Source: Aerococcus mictus (GTDB taxonomy: Bacteria > Bacillota > Bacilli > Lactobacillales > Aerococcaceae). Taken from it: 64,000 bases of DNA. A model generated the notes under the pieces. That model made no database searches. It saw only the letters and a list, made by a program, of their open reading frames with translations, and had not been told where the DNA came from. The stretch spans positions 1,488,001 through 1,552,000 of the forward strand of contig NZ_CP132985.1 in NCBI RefSeq assembly GCF_003286595.3. Reading direction: 5' to 3'. The position numbers were made by a program, and so were the translations under genes. Positions 1 to 8,421 of this stretch are shown in pieces. How positions within the stretch are numbered: position 1 is the first letter of the stretch; each line of letters begins with the position of its first letter.

Positions 1-816
1 CTTATGATATGGTTTATCAGCAGTTGGTGCATTTAAGAGACTAACCATGTCGTTCACTTCGAGATTGGTATATTTTTGGAAGAATTCTTGTGGGGTAATG
101 TCTTCAATCCGGTGGAATTGGTCATCCTTGTCACGGTATTGGTAGGTAAATTGACTTGGCACTTCCCCTAAGGCCTTAACTAAAACATTATAAATAAAGT
201 AAAGTTGTTCATCACGTTTTGCTTCTAAGTCTGCCTTTGATTTGCCAGCTTCATGCATTTGACGTAAACGAGCCGCAAATTCACGTAGCTTGGTTTCTAA
301 GACTTCATCCAAGAGATGGGTGTTAGAAGAATGGAAAGTTTCAGGCATAACTTCTTTTGGCACAGAGCCATATTTCTTCAAGATATCCGCAAACATTTCC
401 CATTGGCCCCCATCTTCACATGGCGTTTGGAGTAAATGCCAAACTAAACGAGAGTCTTGAGCTTCATCAACGGTATCAATAATACTGGTTAAGAAGAAAT
501 TAGCCTTCTCTAACTTATCCCAGAATAAAGTATAAGATTGGGAGAATTCAAAAGTTTCTAGGTTTAATTTTTCCATAGTGGAAACCCGGGCAGTATTTAG
601 GGCTGCGAACATCCAGCAACGACCACTTTGTTTTTGGTTAGTGATCTTACCACGTTTGGTTTCTTCGGAAAATTTAAAGTCATGTTCTTGGCGAACTTGA
701 TAATTGACGCTGGCCTTGTTAATACCGACTTCACGGATGGCGTGTTCGCTGGCACTATTTTTAGGGTCAGAATGATATTTTTCATGGAATTGTTGAATTA
801 ATTCTTGATTAATCAT
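1..816 (-). CDS. pepC: Aminopeptidase C (C1B cysteine peptidase), 3' end cut by window edge
   Basis: Cytoplasmic cysteine aminopeptidase of the bleomycin-hydrolase family, which trims peptides from the N-terminus. The visible N-terminal 272 codons begin MINQELIQQF. Near residue 68 they contain QSGRCWMFAALN, the family motif carrying the oxyanion-hole Gln and the catalytic Cys. The catalytic His and Asn would lie beyond position 1. The ATG at 816 was chosen because an ATG ten bases upstream runs into TGA after two codons; a weak GAAAGAAG site precedes it. It is a single gene separated from yebC by the repeat array. The family call is firm; only the C-terminal part is missing. Confidence 0.93.
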   Translation of the reverse strand, partial: MINQELIQQFHEKYHSDPKNSASEHAIREVGINKASVNYQVRQEHDFKFSEETKRGKITNQKQSGRCWMFAALNTARVSTMEKLNLETFEFSQSYTLFWDKLEKANFFLTSIIDTVDEAQDSRLVWHLLQTPCEDGGQWEMFADILKKYGSVPKEVMPETFHSSNTHLLDEVLETKLREFAARLRQMHEAGKSKADLEAKRDEQLYFIYNVLVKALGEVPSQFTYQYRDKDDQFHRIEDITPQEFFQKYTNLEVNDMVSLLNAPTADKPYHK

Positions 817-934
817 GCAATCATCGCTTCTTTCTATATCAGTTAGATTGAAAAATTTATCCCTTACACTATAACATAATTTATTGTTTCTGCTTAGTCC
901 CTTTTTTGGGATAAATACCTATATAAAATAAAGA

Positions 935-956
935 GGCTGTGACAAAAGTCTCAGCC
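935..956. terminator. Hairpin terminator at the end of repeat locus 1
   Basis: GGCTGTGAC-loop-GTCTCAGCC pairs at 8 of 9 positions. A T-run follows on the + strand and a weaker T-rich run on the - strand. It lies between the repeat array and pepC, so it would end the yebC transcript after the array. Confidence 0.6.
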
Positions 957-961
957 CATTT

Positions 962-1567
962 TTTAAGTACGAACGCTCTTATCAAAATGTATTCCTAGTG
1001 CAAAGCAAGTGGCCTTGCTCTTTACCGCGCTTGTCGCACTCTTTCTAAACCTGCTCCGGGTGCAGATCGATCTCCACTTCACTAAAGTGCAAGAAATTCT
1101 TTTCAAAAACTTTCCACTTTAGCTCCAGTTGCTATAGCTGTTCGAAGCGTTAGCGAGTTACAGATATAGTATGCGTAGCTCTATCGATCTTTGACGCACC
1201 CGTCGCACTCTATCCAAACCTGCTCGCTGACAAAAGTGAACTCCGCTTCAGAAATATTTGGCAATCCTTTTCAAGGATTTCCGCATATTTCTTCTAGCGT
1301 TTCACTTTTTGTCGTCAGCTCGCACTCTATCTAAACCTGCTCCAGTCACAGGACGAACGTCCGCTTCAAAAACTGGTAACGCTCAGCTTAGTTGAGTTCG
1401 GAAGGGTGAGGGGATGTCCTTTCAGAAAAGTTGAACGATCAGCAAGCTGATCTTATCATCTTTTCCTCCAAGGAATCTCCCTCCCTGATCCTTCCTCTCA
1501 TCCTTATAACCGAGCTTATCCCAGTTTTCTCCAGCGATTTCGTCCTTTGGTGTGACTGTCGCACTAT
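962..1567 (-). repeat. Modular hairpin repeat, locus 1 (four or five units)
   Basis: Array of the window's hairpin repeat family, read 5' to 3' on the - strand beginning about 5 nt after the yebC stop. On the + strand it holds a collapsed unit without an inner stem (about 962-1040), a unit with arms GGGTGCAGATCGAT (1041-1210), a unit with arms GCTGACAAAAGTGAA (1211-1330), and a unit with arms AGTCACAGGACGAA (1331-1567). The inner loop of the last one contains a second, type II unit (about 1388-1505). Conserved linkers are CCAAACCTGCTC, TCCRCTTCA, TCCAG and GTCGCACTC. It fills most of the 755-bp gap between yebC and pepC. Confidence 0.85.
1129..1181. repeat. Nested hairpin of about 50 bp inside a repeat unit, copy 1
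   Basis: Inserted between the TCCAG linker and the right outer arm of the unit at 1041-1210. CTATAGCTGT pairs with ACAGATATAG around a short loop, followed by TATGCGTAGC. The same segment occurs at the same junction at 28199-28250 and 45634-45686, while related units elsewhere lack it. Confidence 0.8.
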
Positions 1568-1571
1568 ACTA

Positions 1572-2303
1572 TTACGCGTCTAGTTCAGTGTTGTAATAGA
1601 CGTTTTGGACGTCATCGTCGTCTTCTAATTTTTCAATGAGGGTTTCAAAGGTGGCTTTCTTGTCCTCTGGGAGGTCAATCATGGTTTTTGGTACCATGGT
1701 TAATTCAGAAGTGGCGAGTTTATAGCCTTTTTCTTCTAAGGCGTCACGAACGGCTCCAAAGTCATTGGCTTCGGTATAAATTTCAAAGACTTCGTCAGAA
1801 GTTTGTAAGTCTTCGGCACCTGCGTCAATGGCATCCATAAACATGGTTTCTTCATCAACGTCTAAGTCTTCCCGTTCAATAGCGAGGTAGCCTTTGCGAT
1901 CAAACATATAAGCCACTGAGCCACTTTCACCTAGGCTACCGCCGTTACGGTTAAAGATGGTCCGTACATTGGTTAAGGTACGGTTGGTATTGTCGGTTAA
2001 GGTTTCCACAAAAACAGCAATCCCATTAGGACCGTAACCTTCATAAGTGACTTCATCGTAATCTTCGCCACCAGCGGTATTACTACCTTTATCAATGGCC
2101 CTTTCAATGTTGGTCTTAGGCATGTTTGCTGCTTTGGCTTTGTCCATAACCATACGAAGTGATGGGTTAGCATCCGCATCTGGTCCACCTTGTTTTACCG
2201 CCATATAAATTTCACGCGATAATTTTTGGAAGATCTTAGCGCGTTTTGCGTCTTCAGCGCCCTTAGTATTTTTAATTTTGCTCCACTTATTATGTCCCGA
2301 CAC
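1572..2303 (-). CDS. yebC: YebC/PmpR family protein
   Basis: Member of the universal YebC family, annotated historically as DNA-binding regulators; more recent work links several members to relief of ribosome stalling. The 243-aa length is normal and the protein opens with the family signature [11 protein letters not shown]. The conserved [17 protein letters not shown] and [14 protein letters not shown] blocks follow. The start is GTG at 2303 with a GAAGG site about 10 nt upstream; an ATG at 2310 is out of frame. It is divergent from the PBP gene. Its 3' side runs straight into repeat locus 1. Which molecular role applies here cannot be told from the sequence. Confidence 0.95.
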   Translation of the reverse strand: MSGHNKWSKIKNTKGAEDAKRAKIFQKLSREIYMAVKQGGPDADANPSLRMVMDKAKAANMPKTNIERAIDKGSNTAGGEDYDEVTYEGYGPNGIAVFVETLTDNTNRTLTNVRTIFNRNGGSLGESGSVAYMFDRKGYLAIEREDLDVDEETMFMDAIDAGAEDLQTSDEVFEIYTEANDFGAVRDALEEKGYKLATSELTMVPKTMIDLPEDKKATFETLIEKLEDDDDVQNVYYNTELDA

Positions 2304-2418
2304 GAAACATACCTTCTTTCGTTTTTAGTCTATAATCTACAATTCTTAATTCTACCAAAAACAGCTAAATGGCGCAAGTTCAAGCTTCCGCTTTTACGGA
2401 CTGGTCCAGTCATCCACA

Positions 2419-2447
2419 TAGTCAGTCACCCAGACTTTTGCTATAAT
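2419..2447 (+). promoter_or_regulatory. Promoter for the PBP gene
   Basis: TAGTCA, 17-nt spacer, TATAAT with an extended TGC just before it. The same TTTTGCTATAAT box precedes the genes at 15265 and 31786. The predicted 5' UTR is only about 20 nt and contains the strong AAGGAGGG site. Confidence 0.65.
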
Positions 2448-2475
2448 AATTAGGAGTTCATAAGGAGGGATTATT

Positions 2476-4977
2476 ATTAATCAACATTCACCTATCCACA
2501 ATAATAATCAGGAGGAAAAGCCTGCTTGGAAAGATCGATTCTTCTTTTCCAGCAATGTCTTCTTTTCAGTGATCAAACGCCTGCTAGGCTATGTCCTGGT
2601 TCTGGGTCTACTCAGTTTAGCCTTAGCTATGGGGGTAGCTAGCGGATTTTTCTTAGGATTAACCGAAGACCTTCCCAACCCCTCCCCTGAGGAAATGGCT
2701 AGCCAAATTCAAAACTTGGAAGAAGTCTCGACCCTCACCTACAATGACGGTTCCCTGATCGATGAAGTCCGCAGTGACCTAGTGAGAAAGAATGTTCAAT
2801 TAGAAGAGATTTCGCCACAGATTGTTCACGGCCTAGTGGCTACTGAAGATGAACACTTTTTTAAACACCATGGTGTAGTCCCCAGTGCGATCCTGCGTGC
2901 AATCGTCTCCCAAGTCCTGGGCGGGTCTTCTTCAGGCGGGTCAACCATTACCCAGCAATTGGTCAAGCAACGCTTCTTATCTAACGAAGTCTCCTTTGAA
3001 CGGAAGGCTAAAGAAATGCTCTTAGCCAACCGTTTAGAAAATTATTTTTCTAAGGAACAAATCCTGGAATCCTATCTTAATACCTCTCCTTTTGGTCGTA
3101 ACAATAAGGGCGAAAATATTGCTGGTATTGAGGCAGCTGCTGAAGGTATCTTTGGCAAAAGCGCCGACCAAGTTAACTTACCTCAGGCCGCCTTTTTAGT
3201 AGGGATGCCCCAAAATCCCTATAACTATACTCCCTATGATAGCGAGGGCCAATTAAAATCCCCAGAAGCCCTTAATTACGGGGTAGAACGGATGCAGGAA
3301 GTCCTCGACCGGATGCGCTTAGAAAATTATATTAGTCAGGAAGACTACGAAAAAGCTAAAAACTACGATATAAAAAGTGACTTTATCCAGGCCGACAGCC
3401 AAGTTGATGAGGCTGATTCAAGCACTGGGCAAAAGAATACTTATCTCTACCAACAAGTGGAAAAGCAAAGCCTTAAACTCCTCATGCAGCGTTTTATGGC
3501 CATGGATGGAGTCAGTGAAGAAGATATTCAAGCCGATGACAACCTACGTAGTGAATACCAACAACGGGCCGATTCTTATTACCGTAATGGCGGCCTAACC
3601 GTTAAGACCACAGTTGATCCTAATATCTATCAGCTTCTCAACCAAACGGTCGCCAATCAAGCTGGTTCCCTGGGACAAACTTATATGACCTCTCAAAATA
3701 ATCCAGAAACCGGTGAAAGCGAAGCCATCCCCCTCCCTGTCCAAACCGGCAATGTCCTTATCGAAAATGCTAGCGGAAGAATCTTAGGCTTTGTTGGAGG
3801 GATTGACTTCGACCAAAACCAAGTGGACCATGCCTTTGACATGCGACGGTCACCAGGTTCCATGTTCAAGCCCTTGCTGACTTATGGACCAGCTATCCAA
3901 GAGGGTTTAGCCTTTCCAAGTACCCTAATCGCTGATACCCCTATTCGTATCCAGCAAGCCGATGGGTCTTACTATGAACCGTCCAACTATGGAAATAATA
4001 TCTCCAATCAGTTGGTGACCTTCCGCCATGCCCTAGCCAATTCCTTGAATAACCCGACCATTTATCTCTACCAACACCTTTTAAAACATGGTGTCGATAT
4101 CCAAGCTTATGTCGATCGTTTAGGCCTAGACCAAGCCGTTACGGAAAATGAAGTCAAGGATAATGTCGCCCTATCCATTGGAGGAACCCAAACAGGCCCG
4201 ACTGTCGTTGAATTAGCGGCCGCTTTTGCGACTTTTGCTAACGGCGGCCAAAGCATCAGCCCTTACCTCATTGAAAGCATTTCTGATAGTAATGGGAACT
4301 TTATTTATCAACATCAAAACTACCAAGAACCTGTCTTTGATAAAGAAAGCAGTGATATCATGATTGATGTCTTGAAAGATACCCATCGGACCGGGACTTT
4401 CCAACCATATAGTGGCGGTTTGAATGCTTTTTCGGATATCTATATGAAAACAGGGACCTCAGAGGATTTCAATGACCATTGGATTGGAGGCTCAAGCCCA
4501 AGGATTACGCTCATGTCATGGATTGGATACGATAATACTTACCAGCGCCATACCTTAAATGATGACGGCAATGCCAGTTTTGCCAATCCGGTAGAACGCC
4601 ACGCTAAACACTGGCTGAGCTTGCTCAATCAGTTGAATAACTATGATCCGCAAATGATGGGCTCTAGTGAGACTTTCACCCCTTCCCAGCAACTAATCCG
4701 CCAAAAAGTTGTCAAAGAAACCGGAACACTCCCCGGCAGCTTTACGGGGCCTTACAATACCCAATACCGAATTCCGATCAGTCAAGCTAGTGAAGAAGGG
4801 CTCTTTCCTAATCAAGCTGCTATCCCCAAGGCTCAATTTGACTTTGCCATTGGAGCCAGCTTAGAAGAACAAGTCCATGCCCTAGAACCCTATCGAATCA
4901 AAAATAACAGTCAAGTCAACCAAAAAGTCAATGAAATCTTAGACCTCTATGAACAAGTTCATCAAAAAGAGGACTAA
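2476..4977 (+). CDS. Class A penicillin-binding protein, PBP1b-like, probable AUU start
   Basis: Bifunctional glycosyltransferase/transpeptidase that polymerises and cross-links peptidoglycan outside the membrane. From an AUU start at 2476 it is 833 aa: a cytoplasmic tail of about 30 residues, one TM segment (about 36-60), a GT51 domain with ATEDEHFFKHHG (catalytic Glu124) and GGSTITQQLVKQ, then a transpeptidase with SMFK (Ser462), SLN and KTGT. LNTSPFGRNNKGENIAG matches streptococcal PBP1b better than PBP1a or PBP2a. The frame has a stop at 2461 and no ATG, GTG or TTG until GTG 2569. That GTG has no ribosome site and would remove the tail, whereas AAGGAGGG at 2462-2469 sits 7 nt before ATT 2476. 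ATT at 2470 or 2473 is also possible. Confidence 0.92.
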   Translation: MNQHSPIHNNNQEEKPAWKDRFFFSSNVFFSVIKRLLGYVLVLGLLSLALAMGVASGFFLGLTEDLPNPSPEEMASQIQNLEEVSTLTYNDGSLIDEVRSDLVRKNVQLEEISPQIVHGLVATEDEHFFKHHGVVPSAILRAIVSQVLGGSSSGGSTITQQLVKQRFLSNEVSFERKAKEMLLANRLENYFSKEQILESYLNTSPFGRNNKGENIAGIEAAAEGIFGKSADQVNLPQAAFLVGMPQNPYNYTPYDSEGQLKSPEALNYGVERMQEVLDRMRLENYISQEDYEKAKNYDIKSDFIQADSQVDEADSSTGQKNTYLYQQVEKQSLKLLMQRFMAMDGVSEEDIQADDNLRSEYQQRADSYYRNGGLTVKTTVDPNIYQLLNQTVANQAGSLGQTYMTSQNNPETGESEAIPLPVQTGNVLIENASGRILGFVGGIDFDQNQVDHAFDMRRSPGSMFKPLLTYGPAIQEGLAFPSTLIADTPIRIQQADGSYYEPSNYGNNISNQLVTFRHALANSLNNPTIYLYQHLLKHGVDIQAYVDRLGLDQAVTENEVKDNVALSIGGTQTGPTVVELAAAFATFANGGQSISPYLIESISDSNGNFIYQHQNYQEPVFDKESSDIMIDVLKDTHRTGTFQPYSGGLNAFSDIYMKTGTSEDFNDHWIGGSSPRITLMSWIGYDNTYQRHTLNDDGNASFANPVERHAKHWLSLLNQLNNYDPQMMGSSETFTPSQQLIRQKVVKETGTLPGSFTGPYNTQYRIPISQASEEGLFPNQAAIPKAQFDFAIGASLEEQVHALEPYRIKNNSQVNQKVNEILDLYEQVHQKED

Positions 4978-4984
4978 TTATTAG

Positions 4985-5024
4985 AAAAAGCAGTCATGCG
5001 TTTTGTGAGCATAACTGCTTTTTT
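4985..5024. terminator. Bidirectional terminator after the PBP gene
   Basis: AAAAGCAGTCATGC pairs with GCATAACTGCTTTTTT. T-runs on both strands let it serve the PBP gene (+) and the ABC operon plus repeat locus 2 (-). Confidence 0.85.
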
Positions 5025-5045
5025 CTTTAGCTTAATTATCTGACT

Positions 5046-5432
5046 TTAAACGTGCGCTTGTCGGACTGTCTAGTTGAGTTCGGACGCCAGCCTTGAAGTT
5101 GCTTCAGAAAATTCCAACACACAGTTTCCTGTGCTTATGGTATTTTCCTCCAGCAATTCAAGTCTCTGACGGCGTCCTCACATCCTTTCCAAACGTGCTC
5201 CAAGCGCGAGGCGAGCTCCATTTCAGAAGCCCTTGTAAATCCTCTTTGAGGATTTACTGCGCACTTCTTCCAATGGTCTCCCCTCTTTTTGCGCTTGTCA
5301 CACTCTATCCAAACGTGTTCCAAAAGTCAGCCCTGACGTCCACTTCACTAAAGGACGACGAATTCTTCTTAAGAATTCTTTCGTCCTTTAGATCCAGTGG
5401 TTCAGGGCTCTTTTTGACTTTTGTCACACTCT
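5046..5432 (-). repeat. Modular hairpin repeat, locus 2 (three full units and a fragment)
   Basis: On the + strand: a short fragment (5051-5070), a type II unit with ends TTGAGTTCGGA and CCTCACATCC and arms CGCCAGCCTTGAA (5071-5184), a unit with arms CAAGCGCGAGGCGAG and a perfect GTAAATCCTC inner stem (5185-5305), and a unit with arms AAAAGTCAGCCCTGA and an inner stem CTAAAGGACGA with GAATTCTT (5306-5432). Both halves of each arm and stem are complementary. On the - strand it begins about 6 nt after the ABC ATPase stop and ends near the terminator at 4985-5024. Confidence 0.87.
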
Positions 5433-5437
5433 AATCC

Positions 5438-6205
5438 TTATACCAAGTCTTCCATGATTGTGTAGAGTTCTTGGCTGGATAGGTTTTCTTTTTCTTCTTG
5501 GGTGAAGTCGCGGATTATTTCTCCGTGATGGAGTAAGATCATCCGATTGCCATAGGTTAGGGCATCTTGTAAGTTGTGGGTGATCATTAGGGCGGTGAGT
5601 TTTTCTTCTTGCACTTGTTGGTTGGTGAGCTCTAAAATCCTACGTGAGGTCTTAGGGTCCAAAGCTGCCGTGTGTTCATCCAACAATAGGAGTTTGGGCT
5701 TAACGATAGTAGCCATTAATAAGGCAATGGATTGGCGTTGTCCACCGGATAATTTACCCATTTCAGCATTCAAACGGTTTTCAAGACCCAGGCCAATTTG
5801 CGATAGAGTTTGGCTGAAATAGGCCTCTTTGTCATTAGTAATAGCCATACTCAAGCCCCGCTTTTGCCCTCGTTTAGCAGCCAGAGCCAGGTTTTCAGCG
5901 ACGGTCATCCGCGGAGCGGTTCCCATTTTAGGATCTTGGAAGACCCGGGAAATCGACCCTGCCCGCTCTTCTTCACTCTTAGTGGTAATATCCTTTTCCT
6001 CCAAGAAGATTTCGCCACTATCTAAGGCAAAGGTCCCAGCAATGGCATTGAGTAAGGTGGATTTCCCCGCACCATTCCCCCCAACAATGGTAATGAAGTC
6101 GCCTTGATTCACTGAAAGGTCAATGCCTTTCAAAGCATGAAAAGCATCCAGGGTTCCGGGATTAAAGGTTTTATTGATGTTATTAAGCTTTAATACTTGA
6201 CTCAT
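5438..6205 (-). CDS. ABC transporter ATP-binding protein (TrpXYZ/LivF-like importer)
   Basis: Cytoplasmic ATPase that powers uptake through the permease encoded just upstream. The 255 aa show Walker A GGNGAGKST (about 42-50), signature LSGGQRQ and Walker B LLLLDEHTAALD, the last an unusual HTAAL where many importers have PTSAL. The start overlaps the permease end: stop TAA, two bases, then ATG, with GGAGG upstream. The three-gene set (ABC_sub_bind lipoprotein, BPD_transp_2-type permease, ATPase) matches importers assigned to tryptophan/tyrosine in Lactobacillales. The substrate is inferred from this family and from a Trp-containing leader peptide. Repeat locus 2 follows the stop codon. Confidence 0.88.
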   Translation of the reverse strand: MSQVLKLNNINKTFNPGTLDAFHALKGIDLSVNQGDFITIVGGNGAGKSTLLNAIAGTFALDSGEIFLEEKDITTKSEEERAGSISRVFQDPKMGTAPRMTVAENLALAAKRGQKRGLSMAITNDKEAYFSQTLSQIGLGLENRLNAEMGKLSGGQRQSIALLMATIVKPKLLLLDEHTAALDPKTSRRILELTNQQVQEEKLTALMITHNLQDALTYGNRMILLHHGEIIRDFTQEEKENLSSQELYTIMEDLV

Positions 6206-6207
6206 GA

Positions 6208-7107
6208 TTAAGCCTCCTTACTGCGAATATTCTTGGTCCGGCCGCTTCCCATTTTGCTTCTAATCGTTGGAATAGCCAAGCAAAGACCCACGATGATGGC
6301 TGAGAAGAGCTTAAAGTCATTGGCTTCAAAATTAAGCATGAGAACAAGACCAAGGAGTAAACGGTAGACAATAGAACCAGCTACGATGGTAGCTAAACGC
6401 ATGGACAGGCTAACATTAGGGAAGAGAACTTCACCAATAATGATGGCAGCTAAGCCAATCACCACAGTCCCAATCCCCATGGAGATATCTGCATAACCAT
6501 TGCTGTTGGCTACTAAGACACCGGCAACAGCAATCAATCCATTGGCTAGCATGTAGCCTAGCATGGTCATTTCGTGGGTATCAATCCCTAAGGACTTGGC
6601 CATCACCAGGTTATCCCCAGTAGCAATCAGAGCTTGACCCATTTCTGTTTTAAAGAAGAGACTCATCAAACAAATCACAATAGCAGATACCACCAGACCA
6701 ATGACGATGGTATCGATATTTCTACCAAGGTTAAGAGGTTCTAGTAAGGTTTTTAAGGTTTTTTGACCCGTTAGAGAAATATTGGCCGAGCCCATAATCT
6801 TCAGATTGACAGAGTAAAGTCCGGTCATGGTAATAATCCCAGCGAGTAAGGGATTAATACTTAGCTTGGTAGTCAATAAACCGGTAATGGCACCTCCGGC
6901 CATCCCCCCTAAAAAGGAGATTAGGATAGCGATGAGAGGATGGATACCGAAATGAATGGCTTGGACGCCTAAAGCCGCCCCTAGGGTAAAGGAACCTTCA
7001 GTCGTCATATCAGGAGCATTTAAAATCCGAAAAGAAATATAAATCCCCAGTCCCATGACAGCCCAGATACTGCCCTCGGATAAGGCACTAGTAATTAAAT
7101 CAATCAT
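6208..7107 (-). CDS. ABC transporter permease (TrpXYZ/branched-chain type)
   Basis: Integral membrane subunit of 299 aa with about eight or nine hydrophobic segments, of the branched-chain amino-acid permease superfamily (BPD_transp_2). It starts MIDLITSALSEGSIWAVMGLGIYISF, typical of TrpY-like permeases. The ATG at 7107 lies 2 nt after the TAA of the upstream binding-protein gene, whose last codons supply the GGAGGG ribosome site. It ends 2 nt before the ATPase gene, so the three genes are one operon. Substrate specificity is not visible in this subunit. Confidence 0.88.
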   Translation of the reverse strand: MIDLITSALSEGSIWAVMGLGIYISFRILNAPDMTTEGSFTLGAALGVQAIHFGIHPLIAILISFLGGMAGGAITGLLTTKLSINPLLAGIITMTGLYSVNLKIMGSANISLTGQKTLKTLLEPLNLGRNIDTIVIGLVVSAIVICLMSLFFKTEMGQALIATGDNLVMAKSLGIDTHEMTMLGYMLANGLIAVAGVLVANSNGYADISMGIGTVVIGLAAIIIGEVLFPNVSLSMRLATIVAGSIVYRLLLGLVLMLNFEANDFKLFSAIIVGLCLAIPTIRSKMGSGRTKNIRSKEA

Positions 7108-7109
7108 TT

Positions 7110-8162
7110 TTATTTACCCTCCTTTGCCACGTCAGTAGCTTCATTGACGACATCACTTGGAATTTCGATGCCTAGTTCATTAGCCTTCTTAGAATTAATG
7201 GTTAAGGCCTTCTTCTCTGGAATAACAACGGAATAATTTCTTGGGTCAGCCCCCTCAATCAAGTCAGCAAGGACATTGGCTGAATCAACCCCTAATTGGT
7301 ATTGGTTGAGTCCAACTGTAGCCATCCCGCCGTCAACAACCATGGTGTCAACCACTGGGAATACTGGAATTTTATAATGGTCAGTGACCGAAATTAAGGT
7401 GTTCATAGAAGAAGCAATCGAGTTGTCATTAGGTACCCAGATGGCTTCCACTTCTTGGGCCAATTGTTCAGCCACTTGGGCCAAGTCGTTAGTCGAAGTG
7501 ATGGTTTTTTCAACGACATTCAAGCCTAACTCTTTGGCATGTTCTTTAGCCATGCGGACATTATTTTGGGCATTGGTTTCAGAAGAATTGTAAATAATCC
7601 CCACCGTTTTAATATCTGGCATCACTCGTTTAATCAGATCAAATTGTTCCTTGACCGGTGGGACATCACGAACCCCAGTCACTTGGAAGCCTGGTTGGTC
7701 TAAATCTTTAACCAAGCCAGCCCCAACTGGGTCGGAAACAGCTGCCATTACTACAGGAACCTGGTCATTGGCCACATTCTTTAGGGCTTGGGCCGCTGGT
7801 GTGGCAATACCGACTAAGTATTCAGCGCCATCAGAAACCATTTTATCGGATAACATTTTCAGATTGTTTTGGTCACCTTGACCATTGGCAAAGTCAATTT
7901 CAACGTTTTCACCATTAACATAACCCCGCTCAGCCAGTTGGTCATAGACCCCTTGACGAATATCATCTAAGGCTGGGTGTTCTGTTAGTTGTAAAAGTCC
8001 GATGCGAATCTTATGGTCAGTGTCTTTGATATCTTCTTGACTGACATTGGTTTTTGCCTGGTTTTCACTGGCTGTCCGGTGTTGAATTAAAGTTGGCATG
8101 GCCAAGAACAAAACGGCTAAAGCGGTAATTAATATAACTCCAAAACTTGTAATCTTTTTCAT
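7110..8162 (-). CDS. ABC transporter substrate-binding protein (ABC_sub_bind, TrpX-like)
   Basis: Extracytoplasmic binding protein of the ABC_sub_bind family. The 350 aa begin MKKITSFGVILITALAVLFLAMPTLI, an uncleaved or signal-type membrane anchor with no lipobox Cys, followed by the binding domain with KIRIGLLQLTEHPALDDIRQGV and NLKMLSDKMVSDGAEYLVGIATPAAQA. ATG 8162 was preferred over an upstream in-frame start because AAAGGAG lies 7 nt before it and the extra residues are encoded in the leader's terminators. First gene of the importer operon, controlled by the leader at 8181-8415. Confidence 0.88.
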   Translation of the reverse strand: MKKITSFGVILITALAVLFLAMPTLIQHRTASENQAKTNVSQEDIKDTDHKIRIGLLQLTEHPALDDIRQGVYDQLAERGYVNGENVEIDFANGQGDQNNLKMLSDKMVSDGAEYLVGIATPAAQALKNVANDQVPVVMAAVSDPVGAGLVKDLDQPGFQVTGVRDVPPVKEQFDLIKRVMPDIKTVGIIYNSSETNAQNNVRMAKEHAKELGLNVVEKTITSTNDLAQVAEQLAQEVEAIWVPNDNSIASSMNTLISVTDHYKIPVFPVVDTMVVDGGMATVGLNQYQLGVDSANVLADLIEGADPRNYSVVIPEKKALTINSKKANELGIEIPSDVVNEATDVAKEGK

Positions 8163-8180
8163 AGGGCACTCCTTTACAAT

Positions 8181-8415
8181 AAAAAAATCCTCCAACTCTA
8201 GAAGCTGCAGGATAAAAAAATCCCGCACAGACTATTCATGTGGTCCATGCGGGAATTCTTATTAAGTCGAGCTACCGCACAGATACAGCTTCAAAAAAAC
8301 GCTGAAGTTGTATCTATGCTGATCACAGTATAAACACAACTACACCATGCGGATTTGCCATGAAAATGTAGTAATTTGTTTAAGTGACATTGTAGCGACT
8401 CCTCTCTGATATGTT
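8181..8415 (-). promoter_or_regulatory. Attenuator-like leader of the TrpX-type operon
   Basis: About 235 nt of untranslated leader on the - strand. In order it holds the small ORF at 8390-8340, a hairpin GATACAACTTC/GAAGCTGTATC (8315-8281), a terminator hairpin CCCGCATGGAC/AGTCTGTGCGGG followed by seven T (8254-8214), and a second hairpin ATCCTGCAGC/GTTGGAGGAT followed by seven T (8213-8181). CCGCATGG occurs both at the end of the small ORF (8352-8345) and in the first terminator (8252-8245). The downstream arm could therefore pair with either copy, the layout of a translation-coupled attenuator. No T-box GGTGG motif is present. Confidence 0.6.
8340..8390 (-). CDS. Candidate 16-residue leader peptide with one Trp codon
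   Basis: ATG at 8390 preceded by AGGAG with an 8-nt spacer reads MSLKQITTFSWQIRMV and ends in TAG. It lies directly downstream of a good promoter and upstream of two terminators. The single TGG at codon 11 fits a tryptophan-type importer. One Trp codon is fewer than in the classic trp leader, so the sensed signal is uncertain; coding is inferred from the ribosome site and position only. Confidence 0.5.
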   Translation of the reverse strand: MSLKQITTFSWQIRMV

Positions 8416-8421
8416 ATATGT

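Noticed and set aside
597..785. Open frame of 62 codons on the - strand
   Set aside because: Shadow of the pepC reading frame, which runs through the whole left edge.
962..1567. CRISPR array
   Set aside because: The repeats are long and self-complementary with paired variable parts, not short direct repeats with unrelated spacers, and no cas genes are near.
962..1567. Integron attC array
   Set aside because: No GTTRRRY core sites, no cassettes between units and no integrase gene.
5093..5434. Open frame of 113 codons on the + strand through repeat locus 2
   Set aside because: It lies wholly inside the hairpin repeats, has no ribosome site, and related units elsewhere do not keep the frame.
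8163..8228. N-terminal extension of the TrpX-like binding protein
   Set aside because: It is encoded by the second leader terminator and its T-run; AAAGGAG lies just before ATG 8162.
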